In this document: positions 1-11,456 of the stretch, in pieces | How positions within the stretch are numbered: the stretch's first letter is position 1 | Layout: each line of letters starts with the position of its first letter | Origin: Symsagittifera roscoffensis | Lineage: Eukaryota; Xenacoelomorpha; Acoela; Convolutidae | Length of the DNA stretch: 64,000 nt | Assembly (NCBI RefSeq): GCF_963678635.1 | Contig: NC_087069.1 | Coordinates: 7,948,633-8,012,632, forward strand | Reading direction: 5' to 3' | The notes under the pieces: model-generated | What the model was told of the DNA's origin: nothing | The model's input: only the letters and a program-made list of their open reading frames with translations | Database searches by the model: none | Position numbers and translations under genes: made by a program

Positions 1-1047
1 TGAACCCAATCACGATCGTGTTTGCTGGCATCAATGAACATCTACACAGTAGAGGTTTTCTGAGCAGACTCAGAGATCCTACAACGGCAGAGAATGCAGT
101 GTGGCCAGCAATAAAAGACATCCTCGAGTCGATGGGTGAAGTGGTGGATGCAACGAAGGAAGGTTCGTTCAATAAGATAACACCGAGAATAGTGTTCGCG
201 TTGTCTCCGGGGTACGCATCTCCCGGATGGACTGAAATTCGTGTATGCAATTGTAACCTTGCTGTCGGAAAGAAAATATGATGTGATCATATCAGCCCCA
301 AATCGCATGATAGAGATGGAGAACCTGAGGCCACTCAGGGCTGAACTACCTGCAGTGTGGTCAGATATCTCAAACGCGATGAGAGGATTCAAGGACCATG
401 CGCTACACATGTTAGTATTGGATGAGGTGCTGGGATTGGAACTTTCCAATTTCAGTCGACCGCTCAAACTGAAACCGGGAATAGACGACGACCATCGAGT
501 GATCGTAGCGATGTCCAACGATTTATGGTTCCGAGCAATAGAAAAGACAGGTGAAAGCACGACAAGGAAAAATTCACTAGAGACGAGAGCTCAATTGGAA
601 GTGATGGTTTTGAGAACCAAGCCGGAAGCCAACCAGTGGCTACACCTAAATCCTCGAGTGGCGGCATTGGGTGCAGATGCTTTTGAGCAAGGCCCTGTGA
701 TGATCACGAAGATCCATGCCTACTTGTTAAAGGAGGTGAACTTGGCGGAAAATGCTGAAGAGAAGACCGCTGAATTTGTAAACAGAATGTGTCAGATCAC
801 CCTGGAAACCTTCTGGACCCAGGAAGTGAAGGGACAGGAAGGCTTTGAACGGACAGACAGCATGCTGGAAGGGTTGGGAGCCGGATGGACTGCGTCCTTC
901 CTGGCAAAAGTCTTCCCGAAAGTCTCTCATTACTTGATTAAAGAATTCCTCCAAGCAGTAGTGGAAGTGTCAATAGTGGAACTAATAGCCTTGTTCGTGA
1001 CGTTTGGAGCAGAGAGATTACCCACGGAAACTTGGGAGGATTATTGA
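1..1047 (+). pseudogene. Accessory protein copy A, second SGNH-like domain (partial, broken)
   Basis: This is the left-truncated start of copy A of the large retroelement accessory protein; it runs off the window edge. It aligns with 33040-33860 in copy C. Both share a block ending in Asn-Asp/Glu-His-Leu-His (FAGINEHLH here, FAGMNDHLH in C), a Ser-Pro-Gly-Tyr-Ala block, and an Ala-Pro-Asn-Arg block followed by a helical stretch. The spacing resembles SGNH hydrolase blocks, but the catalytic Asn-Asp pair is Asn-Glu here, so activity is doubtful. The frame changes near 241-281, so two reading frames (18-281, then 241-1047) are needed. That the region is protein coding rests on its similarity to C. 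The SGNH assignment of this second domain is inference. No promoter is visible. Confidence 0.6.
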
Positions 1048-2015
1048 AATTGACACGTTGCCCAGAGCAGATGAGAGAGAGAGTGAGGAACTTAGATATG
1101 AAGAAATCCACGGACTCGTGGAAAAAGATAAGAGACTTGAGACACACTCTTATCCAATATCTCTTGCAACAAAATCGCTTTGGAACGGGAGAAGATGAGA
1201 CTGTTGAAAGAGAAGAAGATGTTAGACGACATGTTGGAGGCATGCCCCTGTTAACCGATCTAAGCTTGGCCATGAGAACCGATCCCTTGGCGCTGATCAG
1301 AGGAGTCACGGAGTTCGTGACAGCGATCTATGGACCAGCAGTCACGTTTGCGTTCCCTGACGTTAGAGTGGAAGCGTATAGGAGGTCGGTGCTGCACCTG
1401 AACCTCATATCAGCGGTGGACGGTAGCGCACTGAACTGGTGTGAGCAACGCACATTGCGGGAGCTCATGAGTGAAGATCTGTTATTTGCGAAAATATGAG
1501 AGCCAGAAATGACATTCATCATTTTTGACGATCACTTCCGTGATCGCATGGGAGAAGTAGAGAGAGGGCACATCGAAGTGTTTCCGAAGCTTTGGAATCT
1601 GAAACCCTATGATAAAACGAATGGTGAAATAACCAGAGTGCCTCGTCTCACTGCAGCATATCATAAAGTGAGAGAAGGGACGAAGGACTGGGGTGATTAC
1701 GAGAAGCTCCCGGAGGCAATCCCTGAATTCCCGCAGATAAGAAGGATGTTTCTCGAAGCAGTTTCCGTGGTACAAACTCCTAGGTTGAGAGCATTCGAAA
1801 CCAATGAAAGGAGAGTAGGGAATTTCGAAGCAACGATGGACACATACTTTGTGGGAAGAAATGCCGCTGTGTTACAGTACACACGATTTGCCTATACGGA
1901 TCAAGCGACGAGAAGGCGAATAAGCAACGCCGCGACTCCCAAGCCTGGAAGATTTGATGAGGAATGGGCGGGATTAGGCTTGGCGCCTATGAAAATGAGA
2001 GGCAGAGCTGCCTGA
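1032..2015 (+). pseudogene. Accessory protein copy A, middle segment 1
   Basis: It continues copy A in another frame and has an in-frame stop near 1497 between two open stretches (1032-1499 and 1509-2015). It aligns with 34250-34990 of copy C. Shared landmarks are GGMPLLTDL, a Tyr-Gly-Pro-Ala-Val-Thr block, and an Asp-Gly-x-Ala-Leu-Asn-Trp-Cys block. I do not recognise the family. Conservation of these blocks between copies that otherwise differ widely argues for past protein-level constraint. The change of frame from the upstream piece near 1030 marks decay or a sequencing error. Confidence 0.6.
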
Positions 2016-2022
2016 GGCCTCC

Positions 2023-3262
2023 TTGATCCTGACTAGTGTAAAACCGGGGTTGAAGGTAGTAGGAACGCTGCGAACGAGAACTTTCCTAGCACCCTATGGC
2101 TGTGAGGAAATCACAGTGGTCCATGGAGAAGAGGAAGATAGATCAGCCGGTACATTGATCATACCGAAATTTCCGGAAGAAACCGACAATGATGAGCAAG
2201 GACCCTCGAGCTCGAAGAAAGATATGACGGAGGAGATGACGGACAGGGAGGAAGCCGTCAGACGGAAGAGCCCATGCAACCAGATGCAGATCAAGCTGGT
2301 GGGGAAGACGGCAGAGCATCGACAGGAGGAGTATCCAGCCTGGACTTCAATATCTTCAGTGATCTTGAGAACGACGCGGATACGTTGGAGACGAATGAGC
2401 CAGCGGATGAAGGCATTTCGACGCTTGAAACTCCGTCAGCCTTCATGGAAATAAAACGGAATTTGCCGGAGAGCAGCTCTCCTGGCAATTCAAGAAATAA
2501 CGAGAAAATCCACATGGAATCGCCTAGAAGAAAAAGAATAGAGGGCTCAGCCAGAGTACCTTTCTTGGGAACGTTGCCCGAAGAGGAGTGGGAAGTACAT
2601 CACCGAGACCATGAGAGTAGGACGGGATGCAAATTGGACAGAGTGGCGCTCATGGAAGAAGTGTGACAATAGTTCAGAGCTATGGGACCCAGTCCATCCT
2701 CAAAACAGGTCTCAACCGACCATTGATGCGGGAAGTCCTTGACAAGCTTGATGAGTGTGAAGGGAGATTGAGTGAGTTGTTGATTGACTCAGCCACTGAC
2801 GAAAGTGAAGCGAGCTCTCCCATCAAGATGACGCCGCAGGACGACAAAGGAGAGGTGGTGTATCTGTCAAGAACCAGGAAAGGGACGATGCGATCGAAGT
2901 TGGTGATTGATAAGATCAACGAAATGAAAATGAAGTTAGGCAGCAGAGTGATGCCAAGAAGAGTAGGAAAGACGAAAGTGGATTCGGAGATATCGGTGAA
3001 ATTTGTTAATTCAGCAAAGAGAAAGCGAGTCGAAGAGATCATGGATTTGGGACGAAGCGATTATCAATTGTCTGGCACGGATAAGATGCTGACTGATATA
3101 CCGATGGTGCCACCCATTCTCATGGCGGGAATAAAGTCAACAGGTTATAAATCCAAACGGAGTAACCGCACTCTGACTGGAGCAACCTTAGAAATGGAAA
3201 TACTCAGCCAATGTGGAGAGAGCACAATGAGTGTCAGTGTCAGAGGCTGTGTCGATAGATGA
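2023..3262 (+). pseudogene. Accessory protein copy A, charged low-complexity segment
   Basis: Three overlapping open stretches in three frames (2023-2454, 2274-2666, 2627-3262) cover the charged, Ser/Glu/Lys-rich centre of the accessory protein. They correspond to 35100-36060 in copy C. A short shared block at the junction (S/N-Tyr-Gly-Thr-Gln) near 2680 and 35800 anchors the alignment. The segment looks disordered and has basic patches (RKRVEE near 3025), as in linker or nuclear-localisation-like regions. A direct repeat of about 32 bp at 3247-3303, starting cagaggctgtgtcgatag and again cagaagctgtgtcaatag, spans the next frame change. No domain is recognised. Confidence 0.5.
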
Positions 3263-4350
3263 ACCCGCCGGTGTCAGAAGCTGTGTCAATAGATGAACCC
3301 GCCGGTGGATACATGGAGATGTTGGAGTACCGAAACTCGGCTAGAGGGTATGTGATGGCTTTGGAAGACAAGAGTGCCATGGAAGGTTATCTGGAGGCAA
3401 TGTTGCAAGGCACCACCCTCAAGCAGAAGGCGTACGGGTCCTTAGCGTCGTCTGAAATATAGGCAGAAACGATAGAGCAGTTGGTGAGCCTTCCATGGAA
3501 AGCAGTAGTATTACGGTACTTCGAAGAAAAAATGAGGACTGCGCCAAGAATACACGCTCTCATGGCAGTACCTTACGTAAGTACAGAGTTACAACACTGG
3601 TTTGCCTGGTGCCTGATGGGTCTGACTCGCGAAGAGTACGATTCGGAAGAAAGGAAGAGGTCAAAAGAAGAGAAGGTTTTCCTTATGACAAATCTGAGGG
3701 ATCTGATGATCCAAGAGGGAGCAGCAGTAGTGTGTGCGAAGCGGAGAGACGCTCTCTGTTTCATTCGATTCGTGATAGAACAAATCTCAGTACAAGCATT
3801 GAACACATGTGTCAAGATGCTGAGGGAGGGCGATGAGCGAGCAAAAGACTTACTCTTGCTAGCACTGCTGGATATGCATCAAAGCAAACCGATGAGGGTG
3901 AACATGAAAGAAACCGAGGAGTTAGAGCCCATGAGAAAGATAGACGAAATCAGGAGATTCTCAAACAAGGAGCTGAGACTCACTAAAGAATCTATGGGGG
4001 CACTGTCGAAGTCCAGTGAATACTGTGGACCAATTAAGAAGAAGTCGTACAGCTACGTATCCGGAGTCATAGGGATAGCGTATAACCCGTTCCTGAGTGA
4101 AGACATACGCGATTGCTTCTTCGATTACGAGCAGGCAGTGTTGCTAAGATTCTGGATGTCGAGAATTGTGACAATTAAGAGCGCTACCAATCCTCAGAAT
4201 AAATTGGGATTGATCTTGGAAGAAGAGGTGACTGCACCTTCCGTGCCAAAATCCGACAAAAGAGTGGAGTTTGGGTTGGGATTCTCAGATGAATTGCTGA
4301 GGACAAGCTTGATGGTGGTGGGGATTGATGAGGCCATCATGGTGTCCTAG
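3259..4350 (+). pseudogene. Accessory protein copy A, helical segment with in-frame TAG
   Basis: One frame is open from 3259 to 4350 except for a TAG at 3460-3462. It aligns with 36650-37406 of copy C, sharing a Tyr-Val-Ser-Gly-Val-x-Gly-Ile-Ala-Tyr block, a Phe-Trp-x-x-Arg-Ile-Val block and a Leu-Gly-Leu-Ile-Leu-Glu block. It reads as mostly alpha-helical; no family is recognised. At about 4320 the homologous frame shifts, near a GGTGGTGGGG run, and continues from 4325. Everything from 3557 onward is repeated in copy B. The stretch from 3971 onward is also the coding half of the 786-bp tandem units. Confidence 0.6.
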
Positions 4351-5542
4351 TCCCAACGCTGACTCGATACTGAGAGCGACACAAGACGTGCAGAGGGAAC
4401 TGAATGCAGATTGTAACCTGCGTGACCTTAACATCATATACAATGTGATGACAACGGCCTCTAGGAGCAACGGGGAAGATAAAGTGGAGTTGCCTGGCTG
4501 GGGACCAGAAGACTGGGTCAAACCTGGTAGCTGTTTGGCGGAAGTCTGTGCACAGTAACACAGTAACCTTAATAAAGTGCCCGAGTGTGGGGCGCTGTCA
4601 AGGGTTTTCAGATAGCTTGGAACTTAGCTGGACAACAAGGAGACTTGACTGGAAGAGGTGACCAGCCGAGTGGGAAAGTGGTTCAGGAGCACTTAGCTTA
4701 ACCAATAGGAGACTCGACTGGAAGAGGTGACCAGCCGAGTGGGAAAGTGGTTCGGGAGCTGAGACTCACTAAAGAATCTATGGGGGCACTGTCGAAGTCC
4801 AGTGAATACTGTGGACCAATTAAGAAGAAGTCGTACAGCTACGTATCCGGAGTCATAGGGATAGCGTATAACCCGTTCCTGAGTGAAGACATACGCGATT
4901 GCTTCTTCGATTACGAGCAGGCAGTGTTGCTAAGATTCTGGATGTCGAGAATTGTGACAATTAAGAGCGCTACCAATCCTCAGAATAAATTGGGATTGAT
5001 CTTGGAAGAAGAGGTGACTGCACCTTCCGTGCCAAAATCCGACAAAAGAGTGGAGTTTGGGTTGGGATTCTCAGATGAATTGCTGAGGACAAGCTTGATG
5101 GTGGTGGGGATTGATGAGGCCATCATGGTGTCCTAGTCCCAACGCTGACTCGATACTGAGAGCGACACAAGACGTGCAGAGGGAACTGAATGCAGATTGT
5201 AACCTGCGTGACCTTAACATCATATACAATGTGATGACAACGGCCTCTAGGAGCAACGGGGAAGATAAAGTGGAGTTGCCTGGCTGGGGACCAGAAGACT
5301 GGGTCAAACCTGGTAGCTGTTTGGCGGAAGTCTGTGCACAGTAACACAGTAACCTTAATAAAGTGCCCGAGTGTGGGGCGCTGTCAAGGGTTTTCAGATA
5401 GCTTGGAACTTAGCTGGACAACAAGGAGACTTGACTGGAAGAGGTGACCAGCCGAGTGGGAAAGTGGTTCAGGAGCACTTAGCTTAACCAATAGGAGACT
5501 CGACTGGAAGAGGTGACCAGCCGAGTGGGAAAGTGGTTCGGG
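3971..5542 (+). repeat. Chimeric 786-bp tandem units, copy A (two full units plus remnant)
   Basis: A 786-bp unit beginning agctgagactcactaaag starts at 3971, 4757 and 5543. Each full unit joins about 580 bp of accessory coding sequence to about 200 bp that matches 11376-11575, far downstream in the 3' non-coding region (inserts at 4551-4756 and 5337-5542). The third start runs on into intact downstream coding sequence at 6124. The joins fall at short matches (ggagc; cacagtaac). The units appear identical, which implies recent amplification or an assembly artefact. Confidence 0.9.
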
Positions 5543-5896
5543 AGCTGAGACTCACTAAAGAATCTATGGGGGCACTGTCGAAGTCCAGTGAATACTGTGG
5601 ACCAATTAAGAAGAAGTCGTACAGCTACGTATCCGGAGTCATAGGGATAGCGTATAACCCGTTCCTGAGTGAAGACATACGCGATTGCTTCTTCGATTAC
5701 GAGCAGGCAGTGTTGCTAAGATTCTGGATGTCGAGAATTGTGACAATTAAGAGCGCTACCAATCCTCAGAATAAATTGGGATTGATCTTGGAAGAAGAGG
5801 TGACTGCACCTTCCGTGCCAAAATCCGACAAAAGAGTGGAGTTTGGGTTGGGATTCTCAGATGAATTGCTGAGGACAAGCTTGATGGTGGTGGGGA

Positions 5897-6892
5897 TTGA
5901 TGAGGCCATCATGGTGTCCTAGTCCCAACGCTGACTCGATACTGAGAGCGACACAAGACGTGCAGAGGGAACTGAATGCAGATTGTAACCTGCGTGACCT
6001 TAACATCATATACAATGTGATGACAACGGCCTCTAGGAGCAACGGGGAAGATAAAGTGGAGTTGCCTGGCTGGGGACCAGAAGACTGGGTCAAACCTGGT
6101 AGCTGTTTGGCGGAAGTCTGTGGACTGGAGGGTCACGTTTGTGGAGGTCTGGACTGTGTGAAGACCTTAGAGAAACAACACAAGCAATTGACGGTATTGT
6201 TTGGAAACGTCGTGATGAAAGGAAGAACGGAAATGGAACTGATAGCGGATTGTCATGGAGGGACCGAGGTGAATCTAGTGATTGCACTAGGATTCTACAG
6301 CATGTTTAGTTCTTTAGAGTCACTATTGAATCTAGAACAGAAACATGAGATGGTCACAGCCATCAGTGTAGAGGTGTTCCCAGGAGTTCTGCAAACTGAG
6401 CAAAAGTACATAGGAAAATGGAGGGAAACGATCGAGACGGAAATGAACATCAGACACAGTGAGACTTATTGTAGACCATCAGGAGCACGATATTTGGTGG
6501 GTTCGACATTGGCTCCAATGTGCAAGAGCAGATACCCGGTACATTTCGTAGCTGTGGATGTAAAGGGTACGAGAACGATCGTGGATCAAGCCTTCTCAGT
6601 GCCGAAGTGTGTGAGACTGGCGAGAATGTCCGAGAAAACTTACGAGTTGCTATGTAAGATGTTCTAAGCAGTTCCAGAGAGAACCAAGGAAGAGTTGGAA
6701 TCAATACTGGGAAAAAAGTTCATGGGATACGTGAGCGGGAACTTCAGTGACTTTGAAAGACAGAAACAGAGAGGATCAACTGTTACAGATTACAATACAG
6801 TAGACGAAAATGATGAAGTCCACCGAGTGATGATGGAAGTGGAATCATTACTGGAAGCTTCGGGAAACGTAATTGGAGGAGCATCATATTGA
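5897..6892 (+). pseudogene. Accessory protein copy A, Cys/His-cluster region
   Basis: One frame runs from 5897 to 6892 with a TAA at 6665-6667. It carries the most conserved part of the family. Near 6100-6165 there is a Cys-x4-Cys-x4-His-x-Cys-x4-Cys cluster that could bind a metal. An Ala-Leu-Gly-Phe-(Tyr/Phe)-Ser block follows, and near 6598 comes the block SVPKCVRLA, identical in copies A, B, C and the old fragment D. The copy C equivalent is 37495-38460. There is no signal peptide or clear transmembrane segment, so I see no sign of an envelope protein. Function is unknown; the metal-binding idea is inference from spacing alone. Confidence 0.65.
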
Positions 6893-7458
6893 CACATGAC
6901 GAGTTTCCCTGCCACTGCTTGTTGCAGACTTGGTGGTATCCCAAGCGTAGTAATCTGATGTTGATCTGGGACTCTGGAGAGCTACTCTCCATGGGCTTAC
7001 CAGACTCATCACAGCCCATAACAATAGTGATAGTGGGAGTTATGATGGCGATACGATGGCTGGAGTCTCATGTGAAAGAAAACAATAGACAGGAAGCACC
7101 GACGAGAGAACAGTTGCAGAGATTGGATTGTCTAAAAGATTTAGATCTTTTTGAGACAATATGCAAGATTCTAAACATTCCGATGGAAGTGAAGGAGATA
7201 TGGGCAAGAAAACGATTGATGCCATGGTTCAGAGCTAACATGACTGCATGGTTGCACGAATATGCTAAGAAGCATATGTCGAAGCACGGCAGAGTGTACA
7301 GTGGATATCAGCTGGAAATTGGAGCGGGAGCCTTCAAGCGAATTTTCGTGACTCATCGCAATGCAGTGACCACCGCTGTGAAAAGAATTTCAAGGACAAG
7401 CGAACGTAGTGGAAAAGAAAAGGAGGAGATGTTAAGGAAGATTTGGGGAGAAATGTGA
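6889..7458 (+). pseudogene. Accessory protein copy A, C-terminal segment
   Basis: It continues copy A in a third frame; the open stretch starts at a TTG, so it is a continuation and not a true start. It aligns with 38475-38935 of copy C, sharing Glu/Phe-x-Cys-Pro/His-Cys-His-Cys-Leu (FPCHCL), a Trp-Tyr-Pro block, a Leu-(Val/Ile)-Trp-Asp block, Gly-Leu-Pro-Asp and a PWFRA/Trp-Leu block. In copy C the PWFRA block lies in another frame, while here it is continuous, so this copy is the better guide to the family's C-terminus. The frame breaks again near 7443. Confidence 0.6.
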
Positions 7459-7655
7459 CGTTGTGTCTCCACAACAGCTTCTGCAGGAATAGAGAATCTA
7501 ACGTGGATCCCCTACCCTGTTGCAAACAGGGGGTAGAAGAGCAGAAGTGTTGGAGGACTGCTTCCAACAGCGTCAGAATAGCTAACGATGTGTTGCAGGA
7601 CACAGAGACTGAAAACGCAGAGTCAGTATCACAGGAGGAGGAGAAGGAACATTGA
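7443..7655 (+). pseudogene. Accessory protein copy A, extreme C-terminus
   Basis: This short frame carries an (Asn)-Val-(Thr/Ser)-Leu-x-Leu-His-Asn-Ser-Phe-Cys block shared with 39025-39070 in copy C, then a Cys-rich and acidic tail ending in TGA at 7653-7655. The shared block and similar distance to the stop show that this is the genuine end of the accessory gene in both copies. The non-coding region begins directly after it, with a strong hairpin 48 bp downstream. Confidence 0.6.
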
Positions 7656-7702
7656 CAAATAGTCGAGAAAACAAGAAGCAAAAAGAAAGAAAATTAGAAA
7701 AA

Positions 7703-7726
7703 TTTAGAAGTTTTAGAACTTCTAAA
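7703..7726 (+). promoter_or_regulatory. 10-bp perfect hairpin after the accessory stop codon
   Basis: tttagaagtt, loop ttag, then aacttctaaa forms a perfect 10-bp stem 48 bp after the stop at 7655. The same hairpin sits at 15406-15429 in copy B. It could fold in the 3' part of the transcript. A role in RNA stability or processing is inference. Confidence 0.5.
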
Positions 7727-8855
7727 CGACGAAAAAGAAGAAAACGGAAGAGCGATGAAGAAAAGTTAAAACTCAGAATTGTTTCATGTGTGTGAAAAAC
7801 TCAAGTGAGAAACCAAGCAACCAAGTTGTAATTGAAAACTGAAAACATTTAGTTGAGTTTTGAACATTAAAGAATTTGTTCCATTTATGAATTTGCATTC
7901 TAATTTTTAGTGAAGTGGCTTTAGAGACACTTATTATTTATTTAGAAAGGCTTGAGTGAAAATTATATTTAAATATTCCAGCCTGCATGATTGTTTTTAA
8001 ACACTTAGGACGACTGATCACTTTGTGGTGACATGGAAGACTTGAGTAATCTCTTGAAGAGGAAGATTGTTGCATTGTTCCTTCTAACCAGAGATTTTCT
8101 TAGTTTTAATATTCAGGACAATAAACAAGCAAGATTTGCGAAGGGAAGGAGCATAGTAGGATAATTTTAGCTTGCTGGTTGGCAGGACTGTACTGCAAAC
8201 CAACAACTTTTAAATCTAAGAGAAAAAGTGTTTAATCAGGACATTGAAATTGGAAGTCAGAAAAGATGTTTTTATCTTACTTCAAATCCTCAGTGTGCAG
8301 ATTAATGAAAGAATTTGAAGGCTATAGTGATGTAGTATGATGCCATTTGTATTCTGCAGTGAGTCGATATGACGTGAATAAAAGTGATTTCGGCATTTTG
8401 TAAATTCTGTTTGATGACACTGTGCCAATTTTACGAACATTGCGAGATTCAATGAGGACATTGACCGGACTGTCCGGGGAGTATGTGACATTCGACCAGA
8501 ATGTATCAAAACGTAAATTCAGCATATTCGAAGTTTTAGCAGTAAACCTTCCGAATTGGCGATTTTGAGGGAATAAGAGCGTTATTGGAACGATTGGCCA
8601 AACGGTGAGGGCTAAAATATTCTGGTGTTTCGAAAGTTTAAAAATTCGAATGACGTCATATTTCTGAGAAACGTCAGAAACCGCCATTTTGGCAAGAAAA
8701 TAAAAAAAAAACACAACAACATTAGTTGCGATTGCGAGAACAACAGAAATTGTGATTAAGAAACGACAACAAATCGCGGAGTTAACAGAGAACGTTCCGA
8801 GTTGCTACTACCTTCCGAGTTGCCTTTGCGAAAAACGGTGAAGGGTGGAAGACAG

Positions 8856-8920
8856 CCTTCCGGGTTAAGGAGGAATCAAGCTTAACGTGCTTGATTCAGT
8901 GGATTCAAGAATCCGGAAGG
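8856..8920 (+). promoter_or_regulatory. Nested stem-loop in 3' non-coding region
   Basis: An outer 8-bp stem (ccttccgg at 8856-8863 with ccggaagg at 8913-8920) encloses a 9-bp perfect inner stem (gaatcaagc at 8873-8881 with gcttgattc at 8889-8897). The same structure is at 16558-16622 in copy B. This is a strong candidate for a structured RNA element, such as a packaging or export signal, but the function is inference. Confidence 0.5.
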
Positions 8921-9936
8921 GTTTTGGGACTGAAACTTTTATAATCTTGTATTAACTTTTAGCTTCCCTGTCATGTCCTGAATTGAATTTAATTAATATC
9001 TGAATTCATTTTGATAAGGATGAGAAGCTAGGAGTTGGGGGAAAGGGTTGATCCATCTTCGATGGAGATGATGATTTTTATCTACTGAACAAAAACAATA
9101 ATAATTCAATGAATAGTAGTAGCCCTGTTTTTAGGAGTGACCTCGTGGTCTGGGGATACTGAGACCCAGCCATGAGCTCACTTTTTGCATGTAATCTAGT
9201 TAATTTGAGCGTTCTGGTCGAAGCCGGAGAACAGTAACGTTTTTTGTCGACCCGATGTTAGAAAGACCACCGAAAGTACTGGCTTGGTAGAGACGGTTAA
9301 AAGCATGTAAAGCTCTGTTTAGACGTTAGCCAGTCGTCTTAGGACGTAGTTTTATTTTCCATTTATATGTTATTTCCTGGCGAATGTTACACTTTGCCCC
9401 GCCCTTGTTAGTAAATGGTCTTATCTCATAGTCCACTCCGTCCTCTAGAGATAAACAAGACTGCTCGTGTGTGTCCCTTAAGTCATATCGATTAGTTTGT
9501 GGTAAAAAACACCTAAAATGGTTCCTTTATTGGACAGTATCAGAGTGTGAATCTTTGATTCGTACGAAATCAATACGACCAACTAGCTAGCCTCAATTCA
9601 ATTTGGAACGATTTCGTTGTGCGATATAGTTCTCTATGCATAAACTTTTCGCGTCAATCTCTCAACCTTATGAGAGAAAATCTTCAAATCGTGCTCAATT
9701 TTGTCCAAAGCTTAGCCAGTTTTGCAAATTTCAAGACCCCAGAACATTTTAAAAATAAATGGAGGTGAAATATTTTTTTTAATTTGAGCTCAGGAAGTCG
9801 ATACCTCCAATGTGGTATCAGAATTTTTGTCGAAAACTCTTACTTCAATCAGCGAAAATGGACTGCATTAAAAACCACACCAAGCATCAATATTCAGTTG
9901 TCTCAGTGAGTCGGAACAATCAACCTTTTTGTTTCT

Positions 9937-9943
9937 TATATAA
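9937..9943 (+). promoter_or_regulatory. TATA-like box shared by the repeat family
   Basis: TATATAA lies in the context gtttcttatataacgtg. The diverged repeat at 43251-43270 keeps the same context (TATATAA at 43260), and the copy near 44210 has the weaker form tatatgg. Retention in diverged copies suggests a promoter core in an LTR-like repeat. There is no transcript evidence. Confidence 0.3.
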
Positions 9944-10619
9944 CGTGTGGGGGCTTATAATCTATTATATATTTAAATGCGGGCTTCACTATCTCGCCAT
10001 GTTTAAGCTTTTTCAACGTATTATTTTTGCATGTTTAAGCTATATCGTATTGTGCCAGTCGGTCATATTTGGAAGTATGACCTTGAGAAAAGCAAAAAAC
10101 GCTTAATTTTGGAGTGAAATTTAATTTTTCAAAAATTCAAATGGAGCCTGTCATGCACGATTTTCTCGCGATAACTGAAAGTCAGAAAAGAGAAGTCAGA
10201 AAAATCGAGTGACAATCGCGGGAAAGTTGCAAGATAAATCAGTAGGAAATTGCTATTCGCAGAGACAATAAAAATCTAGAGTAGAGCTGTCCTATTTGAA
10301 ATAGAAGACAGAGTGTTCCTGAGAACTGGACAATTATCCAACTGGTCAACTATTCGAACTGGACCAGAGTGAACCTTCGGTGGAAAGGTGGACAGCTTGA
10401 GTGTCCCAATGGTCCACATAAAACTGCATTCTAGAGTACAAACTTATTCTTGTTGTTGAAACTGGCAAACATTAAACTCATTTAGTTACACTATTTAATT
10501 CTTGAGTTGCTTACCGACTTAATTACTCCCAATTCTTGAGCGTGCTACAATGTGAGTACCAATTTAAATTTCTAGAGTGTGTTTTATAATTGTTATGTTG
10601 AGGTAAGGCGAGTTTTAGG

Positions 10620-10642
10620 TTGATCCATCTGAAATGGATCAA
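10620..10642 (+). promoter_or_regulatory. Conserved 9-bp hairpin with AATAAA downstream
   Basis: ttgatccat, loop ctgaa, then atggatcaa is a perfect 9-bp stem, with AATAAA at 10656-10661. Identical copies are at 18328-18350 and 40258-40280. A related 6-bp hairpin (tccatc/gatgga) lies near 9053, and a diverged one near 44880. The recurring pairing suggests a functional RNA or DNA structure, possibly linked to 3' end formation. Confidence 0.5.
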
Positions 10643-11456
10643 AGTTCCACTGTCTAATAAAAGTAACTTAACGGATTGTTCCGACCCGGTTTTTAACGGC
10701 GTTCATGTATTTTGGGTATCTAGAGACCTAAGTATGGGGACGTTATTATTTCTAGAGTGGGGGGGATATTTTGGTAGTAGCCTTTAAGCGGTAACGGGTC
10801 GTAGTCTCATGTCACAAGCGAACCGAATTGGCTCCGACTGATTTGAGGTGGAAAAACACAAGAGATAGTGTCCCTGACTCTTGAGTCAATGGTTATAGGG
10901 CCTATTTTTCTTAAGCCTCATGTGTGACTGCAGTAGACGAATGTTACATAGTGTTTTTATGGCGCTCCTGGGTGTTTACGACATCAAGACTACGGAGTCG
11001 AACCCACTTGAGACAGCTTCGGGCTACATGCCCATTCTAGAGTACCGGTGGTACGGTTCGACAGGAACGTGCAAACCTTCCGGTTTTACCGTGATAGCTT
11101 TTTAAGAAAACTCGAGAAAACTTCCTGGTACGCTCTCCGAACGAGGCTTAGCTAACCGAGTAAAGGGGGGCAACTAGGGGGACAAAAACACGAGCAAAAA
11201 GACAAAAAGCAAAACAAAAAACAAAAAAGAATAGAAAAAGGAACAAAAACCATAAAACGAAAAAAGACAGTGACTTTGACACCAGATTAGTTGGATCAAA
11301 CCCTTATAATAATTAAATAGTATACCCATACAGTTTTAAAAAAAAGTTCGATCGTTTCGATCAACCTAGCAATTTAACACAGTAACCTTAATAAAGTGCC
11401 CGAGTGTGGGGCGCTGTCAAGGGTTTTCAGATAGCTTGGAACTTAGCTGGACAACA

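Noticed and set aside
9810-10106. 98-codon frame duplicated at 17512-17808
   Set aside because: It is duplicated only because the whole block is. The related older repeats at 42.2 and 43.1 kb do not keep the frame, so it is not a gene.
10590-10760. Spliced-leader RNA gene (gag/gtaagg followed by hairpin)
   Set aside because: A donor-like site and a hairpin are present, but no convincing Sm site and no known leader sequence. It lies within a retroelement repeat and occurs in few copies.
10920-11105. 61-codon frame duplicated at 18628
   Set aside because: No motif, a short frame, and no support outside the recent duplication.
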